Positions 20,181 to 30,387 of a stretch of DNA of 64,000 bases are shown here, piece by piece. The stretch's first letter is position 1, and each line of letters opens with the position of its first letter. The position numbers and the translations under genes are program-made. The DNA is taken from the NCBI RefSeq assembly GCF_000219625.1, contig NC_018211.1, positions 1,674,001 to 1,738,000 on the forward strand. The letters are read 5' to 3'. Under the pieces are notes generated by a model. The model saw only the letters and a program-made list of their open reading frames with translations. It did no database searches and had not been told where the DNA came from. Origin of the DNA: Zymoseptoria tritici IPO323. Lineage: Eukaryota; Ascomycota; Dothideomycetes; Mycosphaerellales; Mycosphaerellaceae.

Positions 20181-20788
20181 AGCAGTGGCTGATGGGCGGT
20201 TGTGTGAGTGTAGGTTTTGGTTCGATGTGTGTGCCGCGAAAGCGAGGACTTGTTCTTGGGCTTGCGAGGTGGAAGATGTTTGGTGGTGGCGGAAAGTGCT
20301 GGTAGACCGCGATGTGGTTGCAGAAGGGATGTTGTTGTTCTGTGTTCGGTTTGAACTGCGCTGTGGAAATTTGGTCGCAGAGATAGCGTGAAGCTGCTGA
20401 GGGCGGATACGAAAGTCATGCTTCACATGCTAGCCATCGGGTCCTGCTTGCAAGTCTTCGTAAGGCATCACGAGCCGCTCGTGACAGCGAGCCGAACGTG
20501 ACAGCGAGCCGAACGTGAACTCTCGATTTCACACGTGCGATTCTGAGACGGAAGTGAGCTGAAGAGCACGCGCGCAGAGACCGTAGATCAACGAAAGAAT
20601 CATTCATTTGTCCTCAATGCCATTGGTATCCATCTCTGACTTTTTTGTTGTGATGTGAATCCCAAACCCAACGCCTCGCTAACCCAACACAAGTCTCTTG
20701 AATCCACAAGACTCCTACTGTCCAAGCACCATCTTGTCCTCTGTCATCGGTGTCAGCATTCGCTCCCTCACGCTCGCTCGAAATTTCG
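20181..20788. other. intergenic region downstream of NOP10
   Basis: About 600 bp including the promoter of the F-box-like gene and the 3' UTR of NOP10. Around 20485-20515 the phrase 'gtgacagcgagccgaac' is duplicated in tandem (period 17). No gene was recognised. Confidence 0.5.
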
Positions 20789-21034
20789 TCAATGCGTACT
20801 CTGCTGGGTGAGGAGGAGTCCGTAGCGCTTCTTCAGCGTGACACGATGTCTGTGATATCACGCGTCAGTGTCATTCTACCAATCGTAGTCTATGGTGTAT
20901 GCGCCGTACCTGGAGTACTTGTCATCGGGCGAGAATCGTGCAGGGTGTGCGGACTTGGTGACTTCGCCGGAGACGACCTTGTTGAGTGTGTAGAGGCGGT
21001 TGCCGTTCGAGTCGAGGGTGTACATGAGATGCAT
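20789..21034 (-). CDS. NOP10: H/ACA snoRNP subunit Nop10 (61 aa)
   Basis: Nop10 is a core protein of H/ACA ribonucleoproteins that guide rRNA pseudouridylation, together with Cbf5/dyskerin, Nhp2 and Gar1. Model: complement(join(20789..20849, 20910..21034)); a 60 nt intron (GTACGG to ATCACAG) splits the codon for the Arg of KYSRHR. The peptide begins [17 protein letters not shown] and contains the invariant [17 protein letters not shown] and [14 protein letters not shown] segments, which cover nearly the entire family consensus. The length fits the usual ~60 residues. It is divergent from LCL2 with 286 bp between the start codons. The gene is too short and too split to appear as one open frame. 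Confidence 0.95.
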
Positions 21035-21320
21035 GGTGGGCGGTTGGTGCCGTAGGTATTTGTGTGATGGTTTCGCGGTATGTTGGCGTCTGTCTGTTTT
21101 GCGATCGGAATTTCGTCGTGAGCAGTTCAGAGCTCAAATTCAGAAAATGCGGAGAGATGTCGGGAGTGTCCGGCAGGCGCGAAGGGCATGACGGAAGGAG
21201 CGCCTGCTTCAGTCTCAGTGCTACCCAGGAGCTTTGAACAACTACACCTTTCAATGCGACATCATCCCTCTCCAGAGATCACTCAAGCAAAAGACACTAC
21301 AACCCACAAAACCCGCCAAA

Positions 21321-21738
21321 ATGCAGTCCTTCAACCTGCTCCTCCTCCCGATACTCCTCCTGATCGCTCCAGGAATGGCACAATTCTTCAACTTCGGCAA
21401 CATGTTCCAAAACCAACAGCAAGCAGAGCCTCAAAACATGGCCTCCGACTCGCAATGGTATATGCAAAACTACGAGAGTGGTAAGTCGCATGTCCAGCCA
21501 GAATCCAGGTCCAAACAGTAAAGCTAACCTCAACATCTGTATAGCACGATGCGACAAATACCTCTGCCCACACACCCTCTCCTGCGTCCACTTCCCACAC
21601 CACTGTCCCTGCGCATTCCCAAACGTCGAGGACAAAGTCGAATTTGGCGATGGAAGCATGGCATGCGTCAGCAAAGGCGGGTTCAAAGCTGGGGAGTCGG
21701 CGAGGAAAGTTGAGCTCGCGAGGAAAGGGCTTCTATGA
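21321..21738 (+). CDS. LCL2: Lcl2-like small secretory protein
   Basis: Model: join(21321..21480, 21545..21738), 117 aa, with a 64 nt intron (GTAAGT to GTATAG). Residues 1-21 form a signal peptide ([16 protein letters not shown]). The mature part has the family core [24 protein letters not shown] with clustered cysteines, followed by [19 protein letters not shown]. This is the long chronological lifespan protein 2 family, a fungal secretory-pathway protein linked genetically to ER-associated degradation in yeast; its biochemical function is unknown. The start at 21321 was chosen over upstream in-frame ATG-like codons because it places the signal peptide at the N-terminus. Confidence 0.92.
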
Positions 21739-21876
21739 GGAGGAAGTTGTGTTCGTTAAAAGATACCATAATGCATTTCGAGAAGGGTCATGAGCTACGT
21801 TATACACGAGGACGATCATCCTCTTTGCTCTCTCTCGGCCGAAAATATCCAACACATCCCAGCTGAAGGCCTGCGA

Positions 21877-23919
21877 TCAGCTCTTAGCGACCTTGGTTGG
21901 GCTGGTGCTATACTTGTACGCGAAGCGTTGCGGAATCTCGATGCCAACCTCCTCTCTGCCCCACTGATGCAGGAGAGCCTTGGCCATCAGCTTGCGCTCC
22001 TCGTCCGACTTCTCAAGTCGCTGATTCCAGTACTGTTCGCGGTTCCGCAAGGTCTCTGAGACTTTCCTGTCGAGCTCGATGTTGAGGGTTTCCAGGTCTG
22101 TCAGTCGGGTCTTGAGGCCGGCCTTCTCTGCTTGAGAGACTTCCAACTCTGCACGGACAGCTTCGAGAATGCTCTTCTCGGTCCGCGACGCTTCGGCTCC
22201 GGCCTGCATTGCCTCCAGATCATCCTGCGCCTCGTCTCGCTCGAGGATGGCTTCGTTGAGTTCACTCTGCTTAGCATCGAGTTCCGCCCGGACAATGTTC
22301 AACTCCTGCTCAGACGTCTTGTTACCTTCACCATGCGCCGATCTTAAGCGCTTCACTTCTGCGCCCTGTCTGGCCTGATCCTCCTTCAGCTGCAAGCGAA
22401 GCTCCTGAACCGTTCGCTGCAGTGCTGCAGCCAGCTCAACCGCCCGAGTCCTGTCTGCAGATGCTCGCGAAAGCTCCTCATGGTGAATCTTCTTGCTTTC
22501 CGCAGCTTGTTCGCGCACAGCTTTGAGCTCGCCCTTCCTTTCGACGCTTTCTTCGTTCAGTCGTCGAACCTCCATATCAGCATTCTCTAGCCGGCTCTCG
22601 AGTCCTGTGACCACGGCTTCCTCCTCCAGCGCATGCTGCAGCTCCGATCGCAGTCGCTGTGCCTCTGCGTCATGCTCCTCGCGCTGCTCATCGGACTCCT
22701 TCCTAAGCAGTCTAGCAGTCTCTTCAGCGTCGTCGCGACCGCGCCGCGCAGCGTCCAGGTCCTGCTCCATGTTTCGCATCGCCTGACCATGCTCCAAATT
22801 TTGCTGCTTCATCTGCTCACGAAGTCGTCGGAGCTCCGCTGCATCATTGCTCTCATCTCCTTTCCTGATCGTGCTCGCTGCTCGCTGTTGATCTTGCAAC
22901 TGCTCCTTCAATTCGCCGAATTCGCGACGGAACTCCTCGCTGTGACGATGCGCTGCTTCCTTCATCTCGGTGAGATCGCGCTCGCGGCGCACAGCTTCCG
23001 CCATTTGCGTGTCGTGGCTTGCTTTCTCTTGCTTGCGCAGGCGACGCTCTTCCTCTACAGCCTGTCCAAGAGCGCTATTGAGGTGTTCCAGCTGCTCGCA
23101 CTTGAGCTGCAACTCTCTCAGTTGCGACTCTAGCTCCACTTGGCGCTCGTACTGTGCCTCATGATCGATGTCCTGGCGATGACCTTGTCCAGAAGCCTGG
23201 CGTTGCACTGCCGGTGATCGCACCGGAGATAGAGTCGGGCTAGAAGCACGACCTGGCGTCGCTCCACCTTCGCGCGCATGAGATTGTCTTTGCGATTGGT
23301 TTGCTGACTTGAGCTGCCTGCCTCGTAATGAGCCTCCATGCTGACGAGCCGGCGAAAGCTCGCTGTTGTAGTCTTCGACCATGGGTTGCAAGAACTGCTT
23401 GTGCACTGGAGGTATCGGAGTTGACCCATTACCGTACGTCTGCCACTCGGAACTGAAAGGCTCGTCGCGATCGTCTTGTTCGAAGCTTTCGTCGGCATTG
23501 TTTTCGAGAACGGAAACCTTGGGCGGGCTGTGGTCCGGTGTGTGATTGCTCCTCCCAGTGTGTTCCTCCTCCTCTCCAGCGTCATGTTTCGGCACATGCA
23601 ATGTATCCTTTGATTGGAGCTCCTCTCGGCCAGTGCCCTCATCATTTCTCGCGTCGACTCCTGCGTCCTTGTGTACCACTGCTGCCGCTTTCTTCGCACG
23701 CTTCTTCAAACTCCCACCTCGCATCCACATCTCCATGTTCTGCGTGAAATCACTAGGTCCATCGATGTCCTCGGAGAATATGCGGTCTGCCCTCGGCTTC
23801 GGTATCGACGTTTCGGTGTCGCTCGCACTATCCAGTGCACCCAAGTCGAGAGTGTAGTCGGAAGCAGTTGGCGAAGCTGGCCGCAAATGGGCGCGCGTCG
23901 GTGGACTCGACTGCATCAT
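21877..23919 (-). CDS. Cut12-like spindle pole body coiled-coil protein
   Basis: A single exon of 680 aa. The N-terminal ~75 residues include a DFTQNMEMWMRGG motif (about residues 57-69), which resembles the conserved segment of spindle-pole-body protein Cut12. Residues ~255-640 are one long, highly charged heptad-rich coiled coil (QLRELQLKCEQLEHL onward). The region between is polar and probably disordered. Cut12 in fission yeast links the spindle pole body to polo-kinase control at mitotic entry; that role here is inferred from the motif and architecture, and a different coiled-coil protein remains possible. It is divergent from the glucosylceramide synthase gene, with 265 bp between starts. 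Confidence 0.62.
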   Translation of the reverse strand: MMQSSPPTRAHLRPASPTASDYTLDLGALDSASDTETSIPKPRADRIFSEDIDGPSDFTQNMEMWMRGGSLKKRAKKAAAVVHKDAGVDARNDEGTGREELQSKDTLHVPKHDAGEEEEHTGRSNHTPDHSPPKVSVLENNADESFEQDDRDEPFSSEWQTYGNGSTPIPPVHKQFLQPMVEDYNSELSPARQHGGSLRGRQLKSANQSQRQSHAREGGATPGRASSPTLSPVRSPAVQRQASGQGHRQDIDHEAQYERQVELESQLRELQLKCEQLEHLNSALGQAVEEERRLRKQEKASHDTQMAEAVRRERDLTEMKEAAHRHSEEFRREFGELKEQLQDQQRAASTIRKGDESNDAAELRRLREQMKQQNLEHGQAMRNMEQDLDAARRGRDDAEETARLLRKESDEQREEHDAEAQRLRSELQHALEEEAVVTGLESRLENADMEVRRLNEESVERKGELKAVREQAAESKKIHHEELSRASADRTRAVELAAALQRTVQELRLQLKEDQARQGAEVKRLRSAHGEGNKTSEQELNIVRAELDAKQSELNEAILERDEAQDDLEAMQAGAEASRTEKSILEAVRAELEVSQAEKAGLKTRLTDLETLNIELDRKVSETLRNREQYWNQRLEKSDEERKLMAKALLHQWGREEVGIEIPQRFAYKYSTSPTKVAKS

Positions 23920-24184
23920 TGCGCGTGAATTTGTGAGCTCTTCAACGTCGCGTTACTCCATATCGTTCTCCAATGGCAAGATGTAACGCGTAGGCTGGGA
24001 TGTTCGTGTAGAAATAAATGTTCGTGAAAGGGCGCGTGCGTTTACAGGTTCAAGGATGAATCGATGTCATCAAAACAATGGCCAAACTTTCCCCGCGTCT
24101 CAAACGTGATCCCGCCAGAAATCATTACCTGCAGACGCCGCCAAGAGACTTACTTACATTCTTTGTCCTCCTTCACCGCAGCGC

Positions 24185-25827
24185 ATGCCATCTAGAAGCG
24201 TTGTAGAGACGCATGTCTCTCAGACGAGCCATGATCAGTCGACGATAGTATTTCTGGCTGCCGCGGGCTCCCTGATCTGGTACGTGATTGTGACCACTGT
24301 CACAATCATTGGATGTTCGCAACTGTAGGTCGTTGTTGAATCCCCGCGAGCTTTACATGCCTTCTAACACGGCATAGATGGCGGCACTACTCCTCTCCAA
24401 GGCCTCGAGCTCCCACGAGTCCCAACGAAAGCCCTGATGTGACGATCATTCGTCCGATCAAAGGACTCGAACCGCGACTGTACGATTGCCTGGCCTCGAC
24501 ATTCCGTCAAGACTACCCAAAGGAGAAGATTCATGTTCGATTCTGTATATCAGACCGCGGCGACCCATCGCTAGGAGTCATCCTGAAGCTCCTCGAGGAC
24601 TTTCCAGACCACGATGCACAGCTACTGGTTGAAGACGAGGATCAAATCCTGAAGGACGGCAAGCTGGGCCCAAATCCAAAGATTCGAAACATGAGTCGTG
24701 CATACAGAGAAGCTGTAGGAGACATCATCTGGGTCATTGACTGCAATGTGTGGGTAGCAAAAGGGGTCTGTGGACGAATGGTCGCGAAATTGCAGGGCGA
24801 TGGAACACCATGCAAGAACAAGTTCGTCCACCAGCTGCCTCTTGTAATCGACATTATTGGTGGGGAAGCGAGGAAAGAGTCTCAGGGACTGCTCAACGGC
24901 AGCGCTGACGAGGATGACGACGCTCAATTGCGGACCACCGGTTCTGCAAGTGCAACAGTCCAGGGTCATGCCGAACGCACTCCCTCCTCCATCGGTGGTG
25001 GTCGACTTGAAGAAGCGTTCATGTCATCCGCTCATGCCAAGTTTTACATCGCCATTAACACCGTCCTCATCGCGCCATGTGCTGTGGGCAAAAGCACAAT
25101 GTTCCGGAAGAGCCATCTGAACAGCGTTACGGATGATCAAGGGATCGATTACTTCAGCGAAAATATCTGCGAGGACCACCTCATTGGCGATCGTCTGTGG
25201 AAGCACAAAGTCACTGAGGAGCGCGAAGGCCAGAAAGTGGGAAAGCACGCCTGTCTGTTCGGAGACATGGCTATTCAGCCGATGGCAAACATGAGCCTGA
25301 AGGAATATTGGAGTCGGCGGGTCCGATGGTTGCGGGTGAGAAAGTACACTGTGACTCTCGCCACTTTCGTGGAGCCCGGCACCGAGAGTTTCCTTTGCTC
25401 TGTCTACGGCGCATTCGCGGCATCGACATTGCCCTGGTGTCACAACACACTCGGCATCCCGCAGACTTGGACTGCTTTTGCTCTCTTATGGCTACTGAGC
25501 GTCACAATCTGGTGTGGTGTCGATTGGATGGTCTATCAGAAGCTGCACTCTGGTGCATCGTTCGAGGTGGACGAGGACACGCCGTTCTTTGCGCGGCCGC
25601 GGACTATTGACAATCAACGAAAATTTGGAGAATGGCTTCTGGCATGGCTCGGGAGAGAGGCGCTGGCATGTCCCATCTGGGTCTGGGCGTTCTGGGGAGG
25701 CGCGACAGTCGAATGGCGTGGAAAGAAGTTCTGGGTTGGCATGGATATGAAAGTGCACGCGATCACGGATGAAGGCGACGACGCGCTGTCGAATGATTCT
25801 GCGGACGGCAAAGCTCGGAGAGACTGA
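24185..25827 (+). CDS. GCS1: ceramide glucosyltransferase (glucosylceramide synthase)
   Basis: This GT21 enzyme transfers glucose from UDP-glucose to ceramide, forming fungal glucosylceramide at Golgi/ER membranes. Model: join(24185..24324, 24378..25827), 529 aa; the 53 nt intron (GTAGGT to GGCATAG) joins the N-terminal membrane anchor (about residues 20-47) to RPRAPTSPNESPDVTIIRPIKG. Catalytic landmarks: FCISDRGDPS (D1 region), VIDCNVWVAKG (D2), NICEDHLIGDRLW (D3, with the acidic ED pair) and RRVRWLRVRKY, which is the (Q/R)xxRW motif with Arg at the first position. Two or three C-terminal hydrophobic spans (about 385-440 and 475-500) anchor the enzyme. The loop at ~205-250 is an acidic, low-complexity insertion. 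Confidence 0.93.
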
Positions 25828-26258
25828 GCTTGTCGGCAGCGACTTTGCGGCCTTGTATATGCCATCATAATGAACAGTTAAGCACATGGAGCGAAACGTC
25901 GCGGCCTTCATTTCAGTCAGAGTCGTGATCGACTTGTCGGTGCTCATCTTTGGAGGCATTTCTTGGTGTAGCCATCCCGCCATATGTGTGAATCCTCCGG
26001 AGCTTCAAGGTCCCTCACTTTGGAACACATTGCGGGCGAAGGAAGTCAAATTTAGAAGACAGAAAGGGGAAGCGCTTGGGACAGAAATACACCTTCCCCA
26101 CGCGCGGCCCGGGCCTTCCATACAACCACATGAGATAACGACAATAACCAGATGATCGGTGTGGACATGTAACACAGAAGTTGAAGAAACGGACACTAAA
26201 CGCACCACATCATCGAGGACCGTCCATCGAGACGTGCTCCCAAGGCAGAAAGTTCAAC
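25828..26258. other. intergenic region between GCS and GTR1
   Basis: This 431 bp tandem-gene spacer should hold the GTR1 promoter. No further gene was seen. Confidence 0.5.
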
Positions 26259-27419
26259 ATGAGCACTTCCGACCGCAGTAAGCGCCACAAGCAGCGCAAA
26301 GTACTGCTGATGGGCCGATCTGGAGCGGGAAAGTCGTCAATGAGATCCATTATCTTCAGCAACTATGTGGCCAAAGATGTACGGAGACTCGGAGCGACAG
26401 TCGACGTCGAGCATGCGAACATTAAATTCATGGGAAACCTCATGCTCAATCTATGGGATTGTGGAGGGTGAGCTTATCAACGACTCCACGAATGGAACAC
26501 ACGAACAGCACTGATCGTTTTCACTTAATCCAGACAAGACTCTTTCGTGGAATCATACCTCACCAACCAAAGATCGCACGTCTTCACCTCCGTAGCAGTT
26601 TTGATCTTCGTCTTCGACGTCTCCTCCAAAGAAGCAGCGTCAGATATGCTCAGCTTCGCCTCCACCATCCGCGCCCTGAAAGAATACAGTCCCAATTCCA
26701 AGATCTTCATATTGATTCACAAGATGGACCTCATCCGACCTGACCAGAAACACAACATCTACGGCCACAAAATGCGGGACATCCGAGCCACCTGCGACGA
26801 CGAAGGCTTCCACAGTGCACAAGTCGACTTTTGCCCAAGCTCCATTTGGGATCAAAGTCTCTACAAAGCGTGGACGCAGGTCATCTACTTCCTCGTACCA
26901 AACGCGAACACGATAGAATCGATGCTGCAGCGTTTAGCAGACCTCCTCGATGCAAGAGAAATGATCCTCTACGAACGCACGACCTGCCTAGTCGTCACGC
27001 ACATCACACGCGGCAACGAAGAGCGTAATCCTTATACCGATCGCTTCGAGCGGATCAGCAGTATTCTCAAAACGCACAAACACTCCATGTCCAAGCACAC
27101 AGGCACCATGGCGTCCGAAGTCTCGTTTGCGGAAATGCAGATCAAGACCGGATCGTTCATGTTCTTCATCACGCGGTTGACGGAGAACACGAATTTGGCG
27201 GTCGTCATGCCGAGTGATGAGGCGTGTTTCAATGCTGCGAGGGTGAATGTGCAGTTGGCGAGGAAGGAGTTTGCGCATCTGGATATTGTGGAGAAGAAGG
27301 GTAAGGAACATGCTGGTGGTGCTGCGGCTGCGGTTGCGGCTCGCGAGGTGGCGGATGATCATAGGAGTGAGGACTCGGATCGTACGGCGCAGTCACAAGG
27401 TCGGTTGAACGATGGCTGA
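26259..27419 (+). CDS. GTR1: Rag-family GTPase Gtr1
   Basis: Gtr1 (RagA/B type) pairs with Gtr2 in the EGO complex at the vacuole and signals amino-acid sufficiency to TORC1. Model: join(26259..26467, 26534..27419), 364 aa; the 66 nt intron (GTGAGC to AATCCAG) splits WDCGGQD, a hallmark of Rag GTPases. The P-loop GRSGAGKS is at residues 19-26, the switch I Thr lies in GATVDVEH, and HKMDLI stands for the NKxD motif (His instead of Asn is usual in RagA/Gtr1). The C-terminal roadblock-like domain runs from about residue 190. The last ~50 residues are an Ala/charged tail. Confidence 0.95.
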
Positions 27420-30387
27420 GAGCTGAGGAATGAGCGCGCAGGGTTTGACGGTGTGGGTTCACGACGGGAGGCCTGATGATCGGGGAGAGCTGGAGTGAAT
27501 GGCTTGAGGCGAGACATCATCACCAACTGACTGCATGTCTGTCGGTTGTGACGGAGGATGGACGAAGAAAAGGGACACTTTCGCGCCGAAGCACCACCGG
27601 CATGATGCGATGCGAGCACCCAACGCTGGGTTGGTTCCACGACATCTTCGGAAATTGAGGGTAACCAACAGGATATCATTACACGCGAATGTGCATGCAC
27701 TCGGTCACCGCTATGCCGGGCGAACGCAGTTCTTGCCGCTTCCCTCTCAGCGCTCGTACACAGTGGGGAGTGATTCGACTTATGCGACTCTGATTATTGA
27801 CGGACGCAGCTCATCTTCTGCGTCCGCACACAGATCGTGTCGAATGTTCGCACAAATCGGAAGACGTCCTTATGCTCGCCACATACACACCGTAAGACAC
27901 GCGAGCCAGCGAGCAAAAGCGGCGAAAGATGGGCATGTTATTACAGATGCTGCAGGCCAAATCCACCAACTCCTCGTTACGAGCACACCACTCCTTGCCA
28001 CTCGCTAGCAACTTCTGTCAGGTCGGCTGTCAGCTCGACAAACTGCAGCCGAAGACCGGATGTCTGTGCTGTTTCTGCGCATGCACGTTGCAAGGAAGTA
28101 TGCAAATGCATGTCAGACTGTGAGGTGAAATTTCGTTCGCCTCATGTCGGTCGGTCCGGACGACCGAATGATGGACAATTCAACTGCCTGATGAAGAAGG
28201 TGTGCCCTCGAACAACCTTGATCACCAGGGTCGAGATCCTGCAAACTCTTTCTGATGCTGTTAGAATCACACTCACTACTCTCGCGAGAAAGCAAAGCCG
28301 ACGAGAGCCAGCCGGGGATCTGCATTGTCTCGCTCGCTTGCATGCGTCGTGTGAGACATGGGAAATGCAAGCGGATGTCCATAATCTTCACTATCGCATT
28401 CGGCAGCCGTTGTCCGGATCGGACGGGCGGTGGTCCATCTCATTTCTGCACCATCCCTAGTCCTGCAGGATTGCGACCAGGACTCCCATTTCGGCTTGCC
28501 TTTTGACTGTCAGTCCGTCAGGAGATCGGGAACAAAATGACAGCAGTATGGTAGGAATGGCACGCCAGAGCACCCCCACGTTACGGTGTACGAACTGGAG
28601 TCGAGAACGGGCTTCCGCAAGGGTGTATGTTTCACGGAGATCACTCCTGCCACCACCCATGCCAATCTATAAGCCAAGCCGCATACCAGGACCAGGATCC
28701 ATGTCGTCGGCTTTACGCACGCAAAAGCGCACGGGCGTGAGCTTGGACGTTGAGCATGGACATGGACAAGGGCATTCCGCTCCAACAGGGACCAGGACCA
28801 GGATTGCTACATTTCCCGCCACGCACCGTGCACACCCAGTCGACAGGGCATGAATGAAGAATCACGGAAAACGAGATCCAGATCGCGCGAGCAGGGATGG
28901 TGTGGACCTTGTCGTCTGCCAGGGTGATGATTTGTGTTCTTGCATTTGCCGATGAGAGGGTCGGTACCGATGGGGCTGACAGCAGGGGTGTAGTTGTGGT
29001 ATGCTTCGCAGCTTCCGTGAGAAGAGGCGGCAGTGCTTGCACGCAGCAAATCTGGAGAAGCCCAAGCAAGCTGACTGTTGTCCCTCAAATGGGTTCGTAT
29101 GGCCTCGGTCGTTTCACGCACGACCATCTTGCGATCGCGAAGCTGTCAAACGTCAGGCACCGATCCGATCGTCAAGAGACAGCAGGCAGCCTCCACGGAA
29201 ACAACCCCATGTCAATGTGTGCCGGGAAGGCAAACTTGCCGTAGCTTACTGGTGATTCTGCATTCGTACCATGTCGCCGAAGAGTAGTGAGACAGGACAG
29301 CGTCAGGAAACCCGGTCCGGCGGACCATTGACATTTTCACCTGCCGACTGCACGACGCACACCGGTCATCAGCCCGCCCAGTCTGGCGGCACAGCACATT
29401 TCCTCCGGCCGTATACTCGTACGTACTACCGTCCTCTGATCAACCCATGGGAGCGGTCATCCGCCAGCCCGCCTCATCCACACCTCATATCTCCTGATCA
29501 TCCACACCCTTGAATCTTTCACCGGTCTCCAGTCAGCGGTATGCACTCACCATGGACCCATCACACGCCGCTACGCACCTTCCAGCCTGACGCGGCGATC
29601 GCGCTTACGCCCCCAAATCCTCACCCGTGTCTAAAAGAACTCGAAACAGGGACTCGAAACCCGACCGACTGCAAAGCCGGTCAGGCAAAGATCCCAGTAA
29701 TACGAGGTACTGTACAACTCCCAGCACGCCGAGCATCATTCGATGAAGAGCCGGCGACAGCTACGGCTACGCTTTGTGGCAGAGGACGTCCAATCGTCAT
29801 ATGCACAGAGATAACAATTCAGCCCTCATCGATTCACTCGACTCCTATTCCAAACTCTCTTCCCATATCTCAAACTCTGCTCTCCACCGCACGCGGCTGA
29901 GAAAACCTTCGCGGACTTTTCTTTCGCCCGCGTCCGGCACAGAGTGGCGTGCGATCGCGCGCGTGGCACGGGCGTGGAGTCCATGATCACATGCGGGGCG
30001 CGCTAAATGGCCATCCTTGGCTCGGCAGTCCGTTGGCTCTCGCTTATTAGCGCTGGGCTGGCCGGGACCAGGGAAGTGAATGGGTGGGTCGACTGTCTCG
30101 GGCCCGAATTGGCTGTTAGGGTTGGTTTTGAATGTCATTCATGGGAGAGAATTGGTGTCAAGAGGTTGGTATGCTGTGGTATTTCGTTTGTACTATCGGA
30201 CGAGTATTCCAAGTCCGAGAACAGAAGCAAGAGGTATTAACAAGCCCGCCCAGTCTTCGCGAAGAGTGAGAATGCCTTCCATCCCGATCGTTGTCCCGTA
30301 GCCCCTGCGCCTTTGAGGAGGACCATTTCTCACCCATGGAAAGCAGTCTTCCTCCATGCATGTTCTGTAAATCCTGTCGATGTGGTA
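27420..30387. other. 3.0 kb gene-free stretch between convergent GTR1 and Zn2Cys6 regulator 2
   Basis: I read this region on both strands and found only short, overlapping, compositionally random frames. Neither splice-signal pairs joining plausible exons nor transposon motifs were seen. At 29638-29700 a Cys-tRNA-like string (ACTGCAAAGC with TCGAAACCC) does not fold into a cloverleaf. The region may hold an unannotated non-coding transcript, but nothing supports that directly. Confidence 0.45.

Noticed and set aside
29631..29700. tRNA-Cys-like string (ACTGCAAAGC, TCGAAACCC)
   Set aside because: On neither strand do a 7-bp acceptor stem, D arm and T arm form at standard spacing.
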